Source: Blastobasis lacticolella (lineage: Eukaryota > Arthropoda > Insecta > Lepidoptera > Blastobasidae). From it: a DNA stretch of 64,000 bases. This document shows, piece after piece, positions 22,191 to 35,400 of the stretch; position 1 is the first letter of the stretch, and every line of letters starts with the position of its first letter. The DNA is taken from contig LR990043.1 of NCBI GenBank assembly GCA_905147135.1, forward strand, positions 19,779,584-19,843,583, read 5' to 3'. The notes beneath the pieces were generated by a model. That model had not been told where the DNA came from. It worked only from the letters and a program-made list of their open reading frames with translations, and did no database searches. Position numbers and translations under genes: made by a program.

Positions 22191-24802
22191 TAAACGAAAA
22201 AGAAATGGCATAAAGGTGGCTACTCACCGTCATGCGGTTTGATCCAGTGGCATTATCACATTGGCTTACTCCACACACCGATGGTGATTAGCTAGCATCA
22301 TAAGGCATCATTTCTGTGTTAGGTGAGACATGTCTTTTAATTTTTTGGAATTAATTTCTACACTAATCGTGTTGTGAATAATATTGATGAAGATGGGCAT
22401 CACTTTTAATAGTTTTGTATCTGATAATGTCAATGGTTAATTCGCATGAAATCAGGAGATGTTATCTCAAATGGTGATAACCAACAAATTAGACGTTAAT
22501 GAAGCATACAATTCAGAGATAATAAAACGAAAACGACAATCTTTTTTTATTGAGTCTTTGCCATTGAGACCGTACCTAATAAATGTCAAGCTATCAAACC
22601 CCATTCATTCGAAATATTGAGTTGTACCCAATATAGACCCATGTGTCCTTGTCTTTTCCCTGTATATCGGCTTTCTCCACTCCGATAGGGATCTTGGATT
22701 TCTCCTTTCATGCATGTAACATGTTCGAACGATTCCGAACGTTCCCAAGTGCTACCAAGCATTCTGGTAGTATCAATTTACGATCATATACACTGGGCTC
22801 TATTGGAAGAGTATAAAGTTTTATTGTAGTAGGTATAGTGCCCAGGATTTGGTGTGAAATAAATGATTTTTTATATAAAAATATAGAAAGGACTTGATGA
22901 ATTCGTGTTAAAAATAAAAAGGGATTGATTATTGTTGGCATGCTCAAAACATCATCATAACCTAATGCGTATTCACTGTAATCTATCCCGAGAGAATAGT
23001 GTAACTAAATAGTCTTATAAAATATATAACAAAAAGTCAAGACTAACATATTTAAAATGACTAATACTATAAGTACTTTTTTCAGAAAAGCCAAGAAAAT
23101 GAAGCTGCGTATTTATCGTGAGACTTTATTTAAATTATTCCCAACACCTCCACTGACCGCACGATAATGATTTTCCAATGGCAATAACTAAGAAAGCAAG
23201 TATCACGAACGCTATAAAGTATCCGACGTAATTGGATCAGTGGTCTTCACGGCGACAGAATTGGATTCTGATCTAGAAAGTTGCGTTAAGTATTCGTAAT
23301 TTGGTATTAATAATGTGGAACTAGACTTTCGCTCCTACTTGGTTGGGTGCTGTTAGCACATTAAAAACACCTATGTGTAATAAAAGTTTCCTTTCTCTCT
23401 TAGAAGAATGTGACAATATGGTATCAACTTTTTTAATAAATCCAGGATACTCTACCTTTCTATGTATGTACCCGTCATTTCCTTTCGTCGACGTTAAGGA
23501 TGTTTGCAGGCGTCTGTATGTAACTACTAAAAGAAAGAGAACTGGCATAAGGAAAGGATGAATCTTCCTTCAAGTTATCAACGTAAAGAGATGATAAGAC
23601 GCCACCAAAACCCGAACCCGGATCTCGCGAATATGTAATATCACGTCGTATCCGAAACTATCTCGTCTCAAATCCGCGATCAGATAATGCGGAGGGTTTT
23701 AAACAAGCCGTAGGTACGCCAAACCGCACAGCCGTGGGAAACTCGTGAGGATGCTTTCCTAGATCCGCACAAAAAGACGCCGATAACGAAGCGGGCGCAC
23801 TTTCTCGGTTGGCTTTTTTTTCATGGCACAAGGCCGCCGCAAGTTGCGCTTGCGCATTATGAATGTTGCCATCATTAGCTTTGTATTTTTGTGTAAAGAC
23901 GAATGTTGTATTGACACAGTTTCCAATACCATGCTACTTGTAAACTTGAGCTAAATCTGCGCAGCTTAGCTCGAACAAATATCTCGATCAATCTGACAAA
24001 ACAAAACACGGAGATAAGAACGCGACGAAAGAGAATACGCAGATGGATTGTATCAATAGAGACGACCGAAACCAGACAGGTTTCATCGATCACCGACCAC
24101 GATCGTGGACGATAGTGTCAACGTCCGCCTGATACGTTTAAAAATTGTCGATATTAACACAATGGGCACCGCATATCATCCCATTGTAGTCTCGAAATCA
24201 CCTGCCCAGCGCGGCCCACTGACCTCATCTCGTATCGATCAATCGATACTTTCGATTCGTTTCGATTCGATCACTTGTAACGAAATAAACAGTTACATGT
24301 CGGAGAAAACGAAACGACCGTGAACTTCGTCTGTCGAGATTTACGATAGTCTTGTCAGCCTGGCCGAGGCAGCATCCGCCTCGCCAAGGTTTCTAGGATT
24401 GGGAATATGTGGCGCTTCATGTTTAACATTATACGAAATCGTTGGCAAATGTCAGCCGAGTGTGGTTTGCTTCTCGATTCTTCGCATAGAATAGAAGTTG
24501 CAATACGGAAAGCACAGCTTGCGTTTTAAATGGAACAACAAATCAGAAATGACCCTACGATACAGGTGTGTAGATTTTGATTGGCATAAAATTACAGGGC
24601 AATATAAAACGGTACACTTTCCGGTGTGGGCTATTAAAGAGCAATAAATTCATCACGCCACACTGGCGTAGGTACCACCAGGGAAGCTGTACAGGTATGC
24701 GAGCGCTGGAGAAATTACCAGACTTAGAATCGAGTAGTCTCGAAGCGGGAGCAAAAACTGCCTGGCCGGGGAAAAGCAGAAAATATGACAAGTTAATTTA
24801 GA

Positions 24803-25195
24803 TTGAGCGAGCACGGGCGAGAGTTGGAAAGGGAGGTGAAATGCAGGCGGAACGAATTGTATCATTTCATTGTGAGCTACACGGTGGGAGGTGGCCAAGA
24901 CGGTGTAGGTGCAAAGGTCGCAGATAACCCAAATGTCATCGTGCAGACAGACAGGCTGTCTGCAGCGATAACCGCATGCATTAACAGCACGACGGAGGCG
25001 ACACTGCTGATAGAAACCTTAGAAAGCGAAAATGAAGGACCACCAGCCAGGGGTTGTCGTATAATTGTAAGACTTGACCCCGCGAAGACAACGACGAACA
25101 CAAGCGGTTACACCTCCGAGATAATAGACAAGTTTACTAACAAACGAAAGTTGGTGGGCGTCGATATTGCTATTCTAGAAAAGGGAAATATTTGA
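24803..25195 (+). other. 130-codon open frame, unrecognised
   Basis: Begins MSEHGRELEREV and includes a Thr/Glu-rich middle and TSEIIDKFTNKRKLVGVDIA. No signal peptide, domain or splice sites that I recognise, and no poly(A) signal placed as for a gene. At this base composition one open frame of such length is expected by chance in 64 kb. Confidence 0.15.
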
Positions 25196-25929
25196 ACACC
25201 TCTATTTACATTTTAAGCACGCGAAGTGCCTCTACTAATCATAATTAGATGAGGTTTTTATCACCCCTACACCAACTCGTACTTTCATAACAGATAATCA
25301 CTCCATTAAACAGTATACCAAACATGATTTATTTAATGTGCAACATGCACATTTTAATATAAAAGAAAGGAATAAAAGAAAATTGAATAAGTATTTAGTG
25401 TGCAACACTGTATTTTGTGAAAAAATATTTTGTTATTTAAATACTAGCCGTATATTTTTAACTTATAAAACAATATATTTTTTTACAAAATAAAGCCGGC
25501 TAATTTTACTCGAATCTGCTGCTACAAAACATCGTTTTATCTTATTTAACCGCTTACTTTGATTGCAGCTATAAATCTACACACAACAATCAAAATATGT
25601 GAACGGTGTCAGTATACTTTTGGGTCTCCAATGATACCGTTAAGTTGATCTAACACCTTGTTAATGTTAATGATCTACGTACAACCGGAAATCACATGGA
25701 TGTTCCGGAGTGTAATGGGAATTATGTAAATTTTGGGAATTCTCTAGCCATTGTTACGGTGGGAGCCGCAGCGGCGCCGTTTCTTCCGCGCTATCGCACC
25801 ACAAACTAGTTTTATCTAATTAAGTCTGTCTCTTGCATGTTTGATCTGCCGTCTTTGTAATTAAATTAAATTAGGAACTTACACTTAGAAGCAGGAAGAT
25901 TAGACTGTTGCGAGCTGCTGATGAATGAG

Positions 25930-26012
25930 TGACGTTTGCTCTATTAATGGTAGTAATTAATGAATCGCTGGCAGTAGCCGGCACTGACCGCTCGGATGAT
26001 GATGATGATGAA
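25930..26012 (+). mobile_element. GATGAT-tailed retroposon fragment
   Basis: 'ggcagtagccggcactgacc' followed by 'gctcggatgatgatgatgat' matches the 3' end of the family seen at 48012-48164 and 58930-59115. Only the 3' end is present. Confidence 0.55.
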
Positions 26013-27208
26013 TGGCAGGAATTAGATTCAATTATCAAGTATCATGCAAGACTAATCACCGTTAACTCAGGTAACAACTATTCTTTATCTGTGTGACCTT
26101 CAATATGCAAAGTACTTGAAACAGAAAAAGCTGATACGCACGGGAGCACGCACGTTACAATTGCAAGTAAAAACGTAATTAAACTCGACCCGGATTCGAG
26201 GAACATCTCTACAATAGGCAAAGACAATACAACACGTTATATGCAAACCAGGCAGTTGTGGGATCTCAGTTTCCCACGTACCGCTCACATACGTCAAAGA
26301 AATATCTGAAATCCTAAACCCCGATACATATAATTACACAGATAAAAGTAGTGTTATTGATATGTGAAAAGGCAAAGCGAGCAACAATGATGCACTCGTT
26401 TGATAAAGGAAATTAATGCTGCATTCCAATGATAAGAATAAACATAAATATTTCGAAACCAAGAATAGATAACCGTGGAGAATTAGATAGCAGACTACAT
26501 AAAGAACCGGTGTTTAACAAAATCATAACGGCACATCATACAAAAAACTTCATTTGTATAGCATGTAAGAACCCATCAAAGTCTCAGCATGAGAAGATCA
26601 TGGTGTTTAACTTGCAAGAAAGGCCTCTAAGAGGTTAAGATGGCGCTGTTATAGAAAACCATAACGGTGAAGTGTTCATAGACGATAGAAAAGTAAATCG
26701 AAGTAGTCTCCTGAACGGGCCACTCTCTGAACGCGTATTTCAAGCGGCGACGTGACAGAAGCAAAAAGGTCAAAGGGGTGAAAGTTCACTCAGGCACTGG
26801 AGAAAACGAATTGTGCATTTTACTATGTAGGTGGGTAAGGCGGCTAGTTCATTGCTCTGGCTTGTGTTTAAACTGTTTTGCAACAAGCTCGGTACCCTTT
26901 TATAGATAATGAGATACGTAATAATGCTATTACGGCATTAGGAAAAATCCAGGTTGGTTTATCGGTTAAAGTACCTCTCGACTCGAAGTGTCAAATAAGC
27001 TTTATCAAGAGGCGCATGTTAATTTCCTCGTAATAGGTAAATTGCGCAATACGTTGAGCCATCGTTGCGTTTAACCATTCACGTTGTTGGACGCACAATT
27101 TTGTCCAAAAGCAGAAAATACACTTGTCAACAAGTAATCAAAGAAATTGTTCGTTGGAGGGCAGGTCTGGAGGTAGGTATGATAAGATGTATGAACGAAT
27201 GAAATGTA

Positions 27209-27228
27209 TTTTCATTTCATTTCATTTT
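27209..27228 (+). repeat. TTTCA microsatellite
   Basis: Four consecutive (TTTCA)-type units, about 140 bp from the 3' end of spire exon D. Confidence 0.7.
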
Positions 27229-27366
27229 ATGAATGTGGAAGAGGCAAAACAGGTGTGTCAGGATCGTAGCCTGTGGCACTCGATATTTTCTGCCTGCCGC
27301 TGTGGGATATGGGCGTGAATGTGTATATATGTTGTATGTATTACATCCGTTGGAACTTGGTCTTAC

Positions 27367-27493
27367 CGGCACCATCGCATGCGGTCATCTCTGTGATGAG
27401 TCCCTCGAGGTCCGGCGATATTAGCCGCTCCTCGTCCTCCGAGTGCGTGTAGTCCAGCGCATGGTATATCACCAGCGCCAGGTTTACCACCAG
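27367..27493 (-). CDS. spire: spire exon D: core KIND helix
   Basis: A 127-bp exon (42 codons plus one base). It starts in phase 0 after the acceptor TTTGTTCCAG and ends in phase 1 at GCCG|GTAAGA. It encodes LVVNLALVIYHALDY, then THSEDEERLISPDLEGLITEMTA in two overlapping conserved blocks: the LVIYxALDY helix and the EEExxxSPxLExLI segment, both diagnostic of Spire KIND domains. The single last base joins the first two bases of exon C to make a Glu codon, giving …DGAEDDDEC. The next exon upstream should carry the KIND start (an 'EEQAWA…CYQ'-like helix). I searched the minus strand to 64000 by eye without finding it, so intron length upstream is either more than 36 kb or I missed the exon. Confidence 0.9.
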
Positions 27494-29590
27494 CTGGAAC
27501 AAAGGAAACGAGAGATTGAGAATTTTACATACATTTTTATACACTGTGTAAGTATAGTGGATTATGAATTCTGGTAGGCTTCTTGGGTTTAGAAAATGTG
27601 TTGTTCATATACAATAAACAAGTCCACTAAATGTAATATTTCCAATGGAACGCAAGAGGAAGGTTTTGCCATCATCTTTATAGTGGGCAGGCATATTGGT
27701 CATTTACTAGTCTAAAGAAGTCAATTCTGATCCGAGATAGTGGGCATCTAAGTCATTAGTCGCGTTATACGATATCCGTAAGAGGGAAAGGTTGGTGCTA
27801 GACATCACACGGCAAACTTAGGTAACAATAAACAAATTACCTGCTACTAGTACCTATATAGAAATCAGATCTGATACAAATTTATCCAAATTCTGAATTA
27901 AATGAAAAGCCGAACACAATTCGTTATGCAAAAAATATTGGCAACCGAACCCGGAGCCAGGATGATGCAACCGAATGCAAAGCCATAGTTTTCGGCGGAA
28001 TAAGCCATCAAGTGCTATTATCTCGGGCAGTGCCCCTGTTACTAGGTCTACTCTTGCGTAACGAGGCGCACCTTTACAACTAACATGGCCCGAGGCACGG
28101 ACGATGGCGGTATAGTTGAGCTTAAGACCAACGTGATCCCAATGAGATACTTCAAAGTGTTTAGACGTTTTCTAGATAGCTAGTTATGGTGTTACGAAAC
28201 GCTAACTGCTTAATGTAACCATTGTAAACACACAATACGAAATGATCGGTACTTAATTTTCTTTTGGCCCTTAACAAGAATTTAAACGACCTCTTTACCC
28301 TCGAATTAACCTTGGATACAAATAAGCCAATCTTGATAAAGGCAACAATACCGAACATCCTCTTTATAAGCTATGAGCGCATCGCCTTGGAGCAGCCAAG
28401 GAAAGGCATTGCACACCGGCACTCGCGCACTCGCACCATACGTAGTGGGATGCACCCACTGTGACTATCACAGCCAGCCTCCGGAACGTGGCCGGCCCAT
28501 TGTGCGCCATTACCCAACTGATCTGAATGCAACCGCTCCCGTCCGCTGCAACGCCACACTCCATTAAACTGTGAGGAAAGAAGATTAATAGGAGGATGCT
28601 CCCAACGAAATTAGCGCTGAATGATCGCACAGTATAATTAGACGATTCAATTGTTGCGAACCTAGCATCTGTTTTAATGATATGTCGTTAATCATTGGAC
28701 AATATGGAGGGCGGATGACGTTGATGAAACACGATAGCGTTGGCACAATGTAAAACGTGCCACAGATTTGTTAGGTTGGACATTACAGAATGAGTCATTG
28801 TGAAACTAAAACAACGTTGACAATGTAAAGATATAGCGGTAGGTGTTAAGCAAACAATACTAACTCTTTAAAACGAGATAGCTGATCTGCTCAACCCGAA
28901 ATTGCATGAACTCCAAATCCATACAAATACAATATTACTGTCCCATTATTTCGGCTAACCTAAAGACAAGTATCGGGAGAGCATCTCTTATCGGTGGCAT
29001 TGTGTGCAAATCACGTGTTGTATGAGGTTGCGTCAGTTGCGCAGGCGCACTGAACTCGAACCGTAATAAAATTGGACATACAGTCATACTCATAACAAAT
29101 ACATTCCTACCTATTAGACATGGTTTTTTGTCAAATCCGTAACACATTATATTAAACGTTCATAAACAAACGCTTTTTCAAGCTATCATCTTTGCGGCTA
29201 GCTAAATTTATTTATTCACAACAAGGACATAAAACCAAATTGGTGCAAAGACGAAGTCCTGATTTTGTTTCTGATACAGACAATTTACTTCCTAATATTA
29301 CCTACATTAGGATATTGATCTGGCCAGCCGCCAAATTGGATAGCACGTAACGAGCTTAATAAAATCTGTTTTACGACTGCAATGGCCCAATGGAGTTCCT
29401 TAAAAGGGCGGTATAAGTGCGGCTAGACGTAACGTTGTTTTAAAATACGCCATACATGGAAAAAGATATTTCCGCTTGATCAGAACTAAGACTAAAGCAA
29501 AAGATAGTACTGTAATACATAAGATGCTTCATAAACCACAAGTGAATAATATAAAAAGATCTCATGATAACATCGCGTAAATTGTGAAAG
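27494..29590. other. No supported gene
   Basis: Upstream of spire exon D. A GC-richer stretch (28360-28600) is open on both strands without protein similarity. No repeat recognised. Confidence 0.5.
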
Positions 29591-29601
29591 GAAACACATT
29601 G

Positions 29602-29769
29602 ATGATGCATTATTTATTATCTATATCCGCAACCATATTTTCTATATCCGTGCTGTTTTTTGCGCCAGCACTTAGTGCATGCGCACGCGACATTAATGGC
29701 ACTAAAAACGTTTATCTGAGTACCTGTTGGTATTCAAGATATTCCGTAGCTGAATTGGATGCTACGCAG
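29602..29769 (+). other. Candidate first exon of a secreted protein
   Basis: ATG at 29602 opens 56 codons that begin MMHYLLSISATIFSISVLFF and continue APALSACARDING: a convincing signal peptide with likely cleavage after ALSA. The frame runs into CAG|GTAAGA at 29769/29770, a consensus donor in phase 0; a TATAAAA-like string lies at about 29550. The mature part (CARDINGTKNVYLSTCWYSR) has two Cys but matches no family I know. No following exon identified. It may be chance. Confidence 0.25.
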
Positions 29770-29904
29770 GTAAGAACAAAATATCAATCAGGCAATGATG
29801 CGAGTTAATGGTCGCGTAACGACATAAATGCAGTCACTCGATTTGTGGTGGTGATAATGTAAATATTTTCACTAAGTCATCAATAGTATCTACGTAGGTA
29901 TATT

Positions 29905-30045
29905 CAAATAAATAAATAAATAATCATGGACAAATTCACACAGCGCCATCTAGCCCCAAACTAAGCAAAGCTTGCACTATGGGTGCTAGCTAACTGATAT
30001 ACTACTTATTTACTTTTAAATACATACTTATCATATCAAAGAACT
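29905..30045 (-). mobile_element. SINE family S, copy 3, 5'-truncated
   Basis: Reverse complement of the family body ('cacagcgccatctagcccc', 'gcttgcactatgggtgctag') with the (AAAT)n tail at its left end. The tRNA head is absent, as expected for incomplete reverse transcription. Confidence 0.75.
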
Positions 30046-32206
30046 ACAAGTTCCACAATCGGTCAAAATACTCGTCATATTTCTATAAATACTTTTTGTA
30101 TGTTTTCTTTACTAGCATTTGTTACTTCTCATTTACCATTATAACAGTGACATGAATTAACCTTCAGCTATTTACCAATGGGACTTAAGTTTTAATCATA
30201 TCATATCACTGTGCCATTCCAAAGTGACAGCATATTTTAAGCATACTTCGGCGCCTGAAGACTGTCATCAACTGCATAGCTATCGAGCTCCGCCATTCAT
30301 AAATAGTTAATCCGTCGCGCCTCTAAGCAACGCTCGTACTATCATCACCGGTGTCATAAGAAACATGTCCACTATTACACGACATCGTTATATGTTATGT
30401 TATGTGTTATACCCAATTATTACGTCTTAATGTTCGTCTTCAATCTTCGGTTTATGTGTATTACGTAGGTATGTAATTGATTTTTAATGTCTTTGGAGGA
30501 ATCGATTGTCAATTCTATTTGCATAAAAACTTTAAGGTGTGCCACAGGGTTCTAGAATGGGACCATCGCTGTTAAAAGCTTTTGCAATTGTTCCTTAAAT
30601 ATTATTAAGTTCTATACTTACCTGTATCGTAAAAAAATATCCTAACATATAATGGAAACGTAGCCAGCCAGTGACACAATTGAATGTTGATGCTAGCAAG
30701 TTGAGTGACACGCTGATTTAATGTTATCTAGCTAGACAATTGAGTCGGAATTAGCATTTATCTTATTAGCATAAGCATTGTGCCAGTTCACAAATAGAAT
30801 TATTAGCAAGTGCTATTGTGGCACCGGTGCATGTCTGCATATTGTATCTATCGCTTTAGTAATGTATCTCAATATTAAGTCTTTATTGCTCGATAGTGAG
30901 TCTATTTTTAAAACTTTGACAACATTATCTTTACTTTAAGCGTACAAATAATTAAATTACGTCACGCTTTTTTGCCGTGGGGGGCAGACAATAATAAAAT
31001 AAATGAATTAAACCATCTAGGGAGCGTACAGCTTTCGATGATGACGAACAGAAAGAGGCATTCAAAGAGAATTTATTGGATATTATTAATTTCAGAGTGC
31101 ACACTGCAATATGAAATAATTACACAATCGCATCGAATTATACTTAAAACATTGTCATAGTTGCGCCATAGACAGTGCGCAAGTAAACAAATAGTGAAAT
31201 AGGCGTAACTCCAATCATAAAGTTCAATAGCAACGTAGAAGCGTCATAAATTCAAAGATAATTGGACGATACAGGCAACAGGGCGATCGTGCGCGGCGCC
31301 CTAGATACTGGACATTTCAAAGGAAATAGCACCGATTATAAACAGATGGAGTCTCGGAGCCGCTGGGATATGGATTATGTGCAGTAAAATCGATTTGTTT
31401 CAATATTAAAACTCGATTTGTGTGCAATTCGACGCCATGGAACAGTACCAGAGCTAAACTCCGGCGATATGGTCACGTATCATACTGATTTCACGGGTGG
31501 ATATCGAGCGATGCGAAAACTTGATGAATTAATGTTTCTTTATGGAAAAAACTCGCTTTCAAAAGCTTCAGCGATAACATTACAACTCTTGCTCATACAG
31601 AAAGGTAAAAAGGGATTATGTAACAAACCTTAGATCTACTCTTTTTAGATTTGATTCAACTTCTTTTTCGACAATACCGTTCACTCTTTAGTCCCCTTAA
31701 CAGCAGCCAAAACTATTCCGTATACTTCGGAAACGCTGCTGGGCGCGGTATTAAATCTCCGCTTTTACTCTCGCCTGGATTCCGTACATAAAGCCGTGGA
31801 CCAATTCAATTGTGTGTGTGTGCTGATGACCTGGAGGTGATAACCTCCGGTTTAGGCGGTCACCGCTGTTCCCAGGGTATACGTCCGGCTGCTCCGTATA
31901 AGGGTTGGGAGAAAGCACTATCCATTGTAGGATATAGAGGCAAGCGGTACCAACGAAAACGAGAGCATTGGATGGACCAATCTGATAGCTATTTTGTACG
32001 GAGTGATATGGAAATCGGCACAAGAGCTATGTGGATAGTATAGGGACGGGTCACCGTATATCTTAATATTCCTGACGCTAAGCAAAAATGCTTGTGTTGT
32101 TATGTAGTAGAGTTGTGTTGTTAGCTAATTTAGTTGCATACACATAGACTTGATTCAAATAAAATTTATTGTAAATATTGTAGTGTAATTTCTAATTAGA
32201 CACTGA
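30046..32206. other. No supported gene
   Basis: AT-rich; a short GTTAT run near 30390-30415 and a weak repeat fragment at 30960-30988. Nothing else recognised. Confidence 0.5.
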
Positions 32207-32338
32207 TTTTTCTCCTACTCATTCACTGTCCATGCGGCAAGATTGTGGAACTCTCTTCCGCATGAAATACGGGATAGCACTTCTATTTTCATCTTCAAGA
32301 AACGTGTAAAAGAGCACTACCTTTCTCTATCTGTCTAA
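32207..32338 (+). CDS. LINE ORF2 C-terminus (Jockey/CR1-like), 5'-truncated
   Basis: The frame reads FFSYSFTVHAARLWNSLPHE, then IRDSTSIFIFKKRVKEHYL and a stop at 32336-32338. The 'FTVxAARLWNSLPxxIR…FKxxxKxHYL' pattern is the last part of ORF2 in many insect Jockey/CR1-type LINEs, just before the 3' UTR. A stop (TGA) immediately upstream marks the truncation or decay point. Non-functional alone. Confidence 0.8.
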   Translation, partial: FFSYSFTVHAARLWNSLPHEIRDSTSIFIFKKRVKEHYLSLSV

Positions 32339-32637
32339 GATATGTAAGTATGTGTATATGTATTTGTATGTATGTATGTATATGTATTTGTTTTCAATGT
32401 AGGTATATAGGTATGTATTTATTTATGTATTGTATTAGTTAAGCATCATTATTTTGTTTTTGCTACTGTGCACGTCTTTACTGCATTTAATTATCACGAT
32501 CTCTCTGCTGTAGGCCTGCTGGAAGAAATTTCTTTATAGAAATAAGCTGGCCTGTTGTGTCTAATATATTATGTAATATACTTTTTGTAACAATCTTGTG
32601 TACAATAAATGGTTAAATAAATAAATAAATAAATAGA
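32339..32637 (+). mobile_element. 3' UTR and tail of the 32207 LINE
   Basis: A GTAT-rich stretch (about 32342-32415), then 'gtaggcctgctggaagaaat', 'ttatagaaataagctggcct' and 'gttgtgtctaatatatt', the conserved 3' UTR of lepidopteran LINEs, ending 'caataaatggttaaataaat' with an AATAAA signal and a TAAA-repeat tail. Confidence 0.8.
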
Positions 32638-34057
32638 ACTCTGCTCAGCATATGCAGTAGATAGAGAAATCACAGCACTGATTTTTAAACAAGCCCTATA
32701 GTGCAGGCAGAGAGCATCAACAATTTTTGTTCACATCGAACCCAAACTGTAAAACGTCGATGTTATGGGCGTTAGTTAAAGCTTGTCATTAGGTAGAACC
32801 TCCGCTCGTTTACCTTCAGCACCGTGAATATAAATACTCAGAAAATAAGTATAATACCTATTGGTCCCTCCAGTACTGCAGATAACTATCTACAGAGTCT
32901 GAGTAACAACAACCTCGTCAAACAAAATACAAGCAATAACAAGTTACAGGAACTTCAATACTGTCGTGTAGAAACCTTTCCTTCGATACTAGGTCTAGTA
33001 GGTAACGCTAGATCGATAAAAGGTTACGCGACGCGACGCTTCCTCGACAACAGTGCGGAAGCAAACGGAAGGAAGCCACGGGCCATAAAGAAACACCGAT
33101 AAGCTGACATGAAAGTAAAACACGAGGTGATGACAATGACTTACTATGACTATGCTTCGTTAAGTTAATAGAATTACTTTTTTATCTTATGACGCTCCAT
33201 ATTGTTCGACATTTTTAAAAATGGGTTTCAGGGAAGTTAGAATGACATATTTTTTGTTCATATAGCACGTTTGTCAATCTAAAGGCAAAAGACATTGTGC
33301 GAATCGAACATTTTCTCGTTCCAAATAAAACACTTTTAACGGAATTACCGCGGTATCTTTGTTCTTCATTGTCTCAACGTTAATATTATATAAAAATTGA
33401 CCTATGGATGGATGGCATAATTAGTATGTACACCGATGTACCGACTGCAATGAAAAAATTTCTATAAAAGACTATATGGCTCAGTCATTAGAGCTTAGAT
33501 TACCGGAACTGCATAGTCGCATCAATTATTGAAGTGCCCATTTACGTGCATTTGTAATTACTTAGAAATCTACGGCGATCTCAATTAAGCTGGCCGATTT
33601 GAGTGGAATTAGTTCCACTATCGCGCCCTATATCTCCGAAACGTAATACTTAGGCAGTGATATTAAATACCGTGGGCTTAGTAGGGTCTAATCTGGCCTT
33701 GAATAAGGAAATTAACTCGTTTTAATTTCCTCGTGTAAATCGTAACACAACTCATAGCAACAGCCATACTGTAAGTTATCAGTGCGGGAAATCCGAAGGT
33801 GCAATCTTGGAGCATTGGGAACATGTTCATGTGCAATTTCCTGGTGTAGTTTTGTACCACCATCGGAAGTGAGTTGTGTAATTTTTGTCTCTTCTCAGTA
33901 ACAGTAAGACTTTACTTATAAACACATTGTAGTGACTAACCTACTATGGACTTTCTATAAAAAAATCTTTTTTTCGTTATTATACATTTTTATTGTCAAT
34001 GTGTAACTGTAGTTACCTATTATTACATGATCAAGAAGGAGAACGTTGTATCGATAT
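32638..34057. other. No supported gene
   Basis: The 92-codon frame at 32824-33102 has no recognisable domain or splice sites. No repeat recognised. Confidence 0.45.
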
Positions 34058-34215
34058 ATTTTATCCGACGCGACATCGTTCGCGTGCACCTACTTTACCC
34101 CTACATACCCGATTTTTCTTGCTTATAAACCTTCCACTTGAATGACTCTATCTATTGTTCAAAACTGCATTTAAATCCGTTGTGTAGTTTAAAATATCTA
34201 AGCGTACATATTTAT
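34058..34215 (-). repeat. Repeat family H, copy 3
   Basis: Reverse-complement copy: 'cataaaccttccacttgaat'-like text, 'aaatccgttgtgtagtttaaa' in two pieces, and 'atctaagcgtacat'. It keeps the 'cgcgaacg…gtcgcg' segment seen in copy 2. Confidence 0.65.
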
Positions 34216-34624
34216 ATTTGGTACCGCCCTGCGCCGCGTAAAATACCTAACCTATCAAAACAAATTTGTTTCACACCTACTTGTGTATAAAACAAAGCAA
34301 GCCACACATTAAATGAACAATTTGATCGGGGGCCGTTACTGTAACGCAATTTGAGTTCAGAACGCGACCCTGCCGCCGGTTCCCGTAATGCACTTAATTA
34401 ATTTGATTTGTCGCCTGTCCGCCGCGACGCTTGTGTCCAAACACCGGGTACAGTATGTGTGAAAATTGTGAGAAATCATCCCAGTACTTTCATAGGATGC
34501 GGTGACTGCTTTCCATCAAGCAGGCCGTAAGTTTGTTTGCAACCCTAGTGGTATAAAAAAATTCAACAAGAAAAATATTAACACATCCAGGGTGATATTC
34601 CCGTTAGTGGAAAGGCAGGCACCA

Positions 34625-34735
34625 TGCAGCCATCATCATCATCTTAGCGTCTATCCCGGCTAAAGCCAAGGTCCGTTTTCCTACTCATTCTACTCCACTT
34701 CGCTCGGACTTCGGCATCCTCGCGTTACCATACAG
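34625..34735 (-). mobile_element. GATGAT-tailed retroposon fragment
   Basis: Starts 'catcatcatcatctt' and continues with 'tatcccggctaaagccaagg', 'cacttcgctcgg' and 'ggcatcctcgcg', the reverse complement of the 58930-59115 family. Confidence 0.65.
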
Positions 34736-35314
34736 CCATGAATACACACATTAAAATTCCTTGGCCCCAAACACAGTACAAAACAGAGGCTAGTAATTAC
34801 TACGAAATTTGTAGCATTTATATGGATGCTAAATAGCAAAATGATAATTTCAGTCGACTCACGTGCCTTAATTCACTTTATAGACAACGAAGTACGTGCA
34901 ACATTGTTGCATTCCTAGTATGAATTTATAGTAGCCTGGTACTAAAACTTAATGATAGAATAGATCATACAGCACCTTCACGCTGTATATTTATCACGCA
35001 GATGTTCCGAAGCAGCTTAATTGACTTGCCCTACACAGCAATGCGACGTTTGTCCAACTGTCTGTTTGCCTGTACAATTACACACCACAAATTATTGGCT
35101 ACTGGCTGCGGGGAAGGCGTAGAAGAAATTACTAGGTTGTATTGTAAGGGCCACGCGGAGTCGTCTTTTTATTTGCAACTTGCAAGGCCGGCAAAAAGTT
35201 TCGGTGATGGAATGTAATTGTATAAAAACAAAGTTTCATTACAATCAGACGGATAATAACTAACTTGGTGCGAAATTCTCGCGTGCTTGTAAAGGTCATA
35301 TGGAGCGGATGGAT

Positions 35315-35400
35315 GCATATAGCACAAAGTGGATCAGTGTGGAAGACGTGGGGTCCTATATCCAGCAGTCCTATGCTACGATACGTATGTTGTATGGAAC
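35315..35400 (+). repeat. Fragment of the 'ggcctatgtccagcagtgg' retroposon tail
   Basis: 'gaagacgtggggtcctatat' followed by 'ccagcagtcctatgctacga' is a diverged version of the common lepidopteran LINE/SINE 3' end. A related short fragment is at 50622-50665. Confidence 0.5.

Larger units (their letters stand above)
10701..27366 (-). other. spire: spire intron between exons D and C
   Basis: About 16.7 kb, phase 1. It contains the foldback element at 13046-13443, a LINE RNase H fragment at 14469-14834, several short repeats (16168-16355, 17440-17628, 18080-18292, 19325-19440, 20020-20140, 21978-22190), the tandem duplication at 21510-21763 and a CpG-rich patch at 11285-11405. I see nothing recognisable in 12000-13040, 14850-16160, 22200-24800 or 25200-25920. 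Confidence 0.75.
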
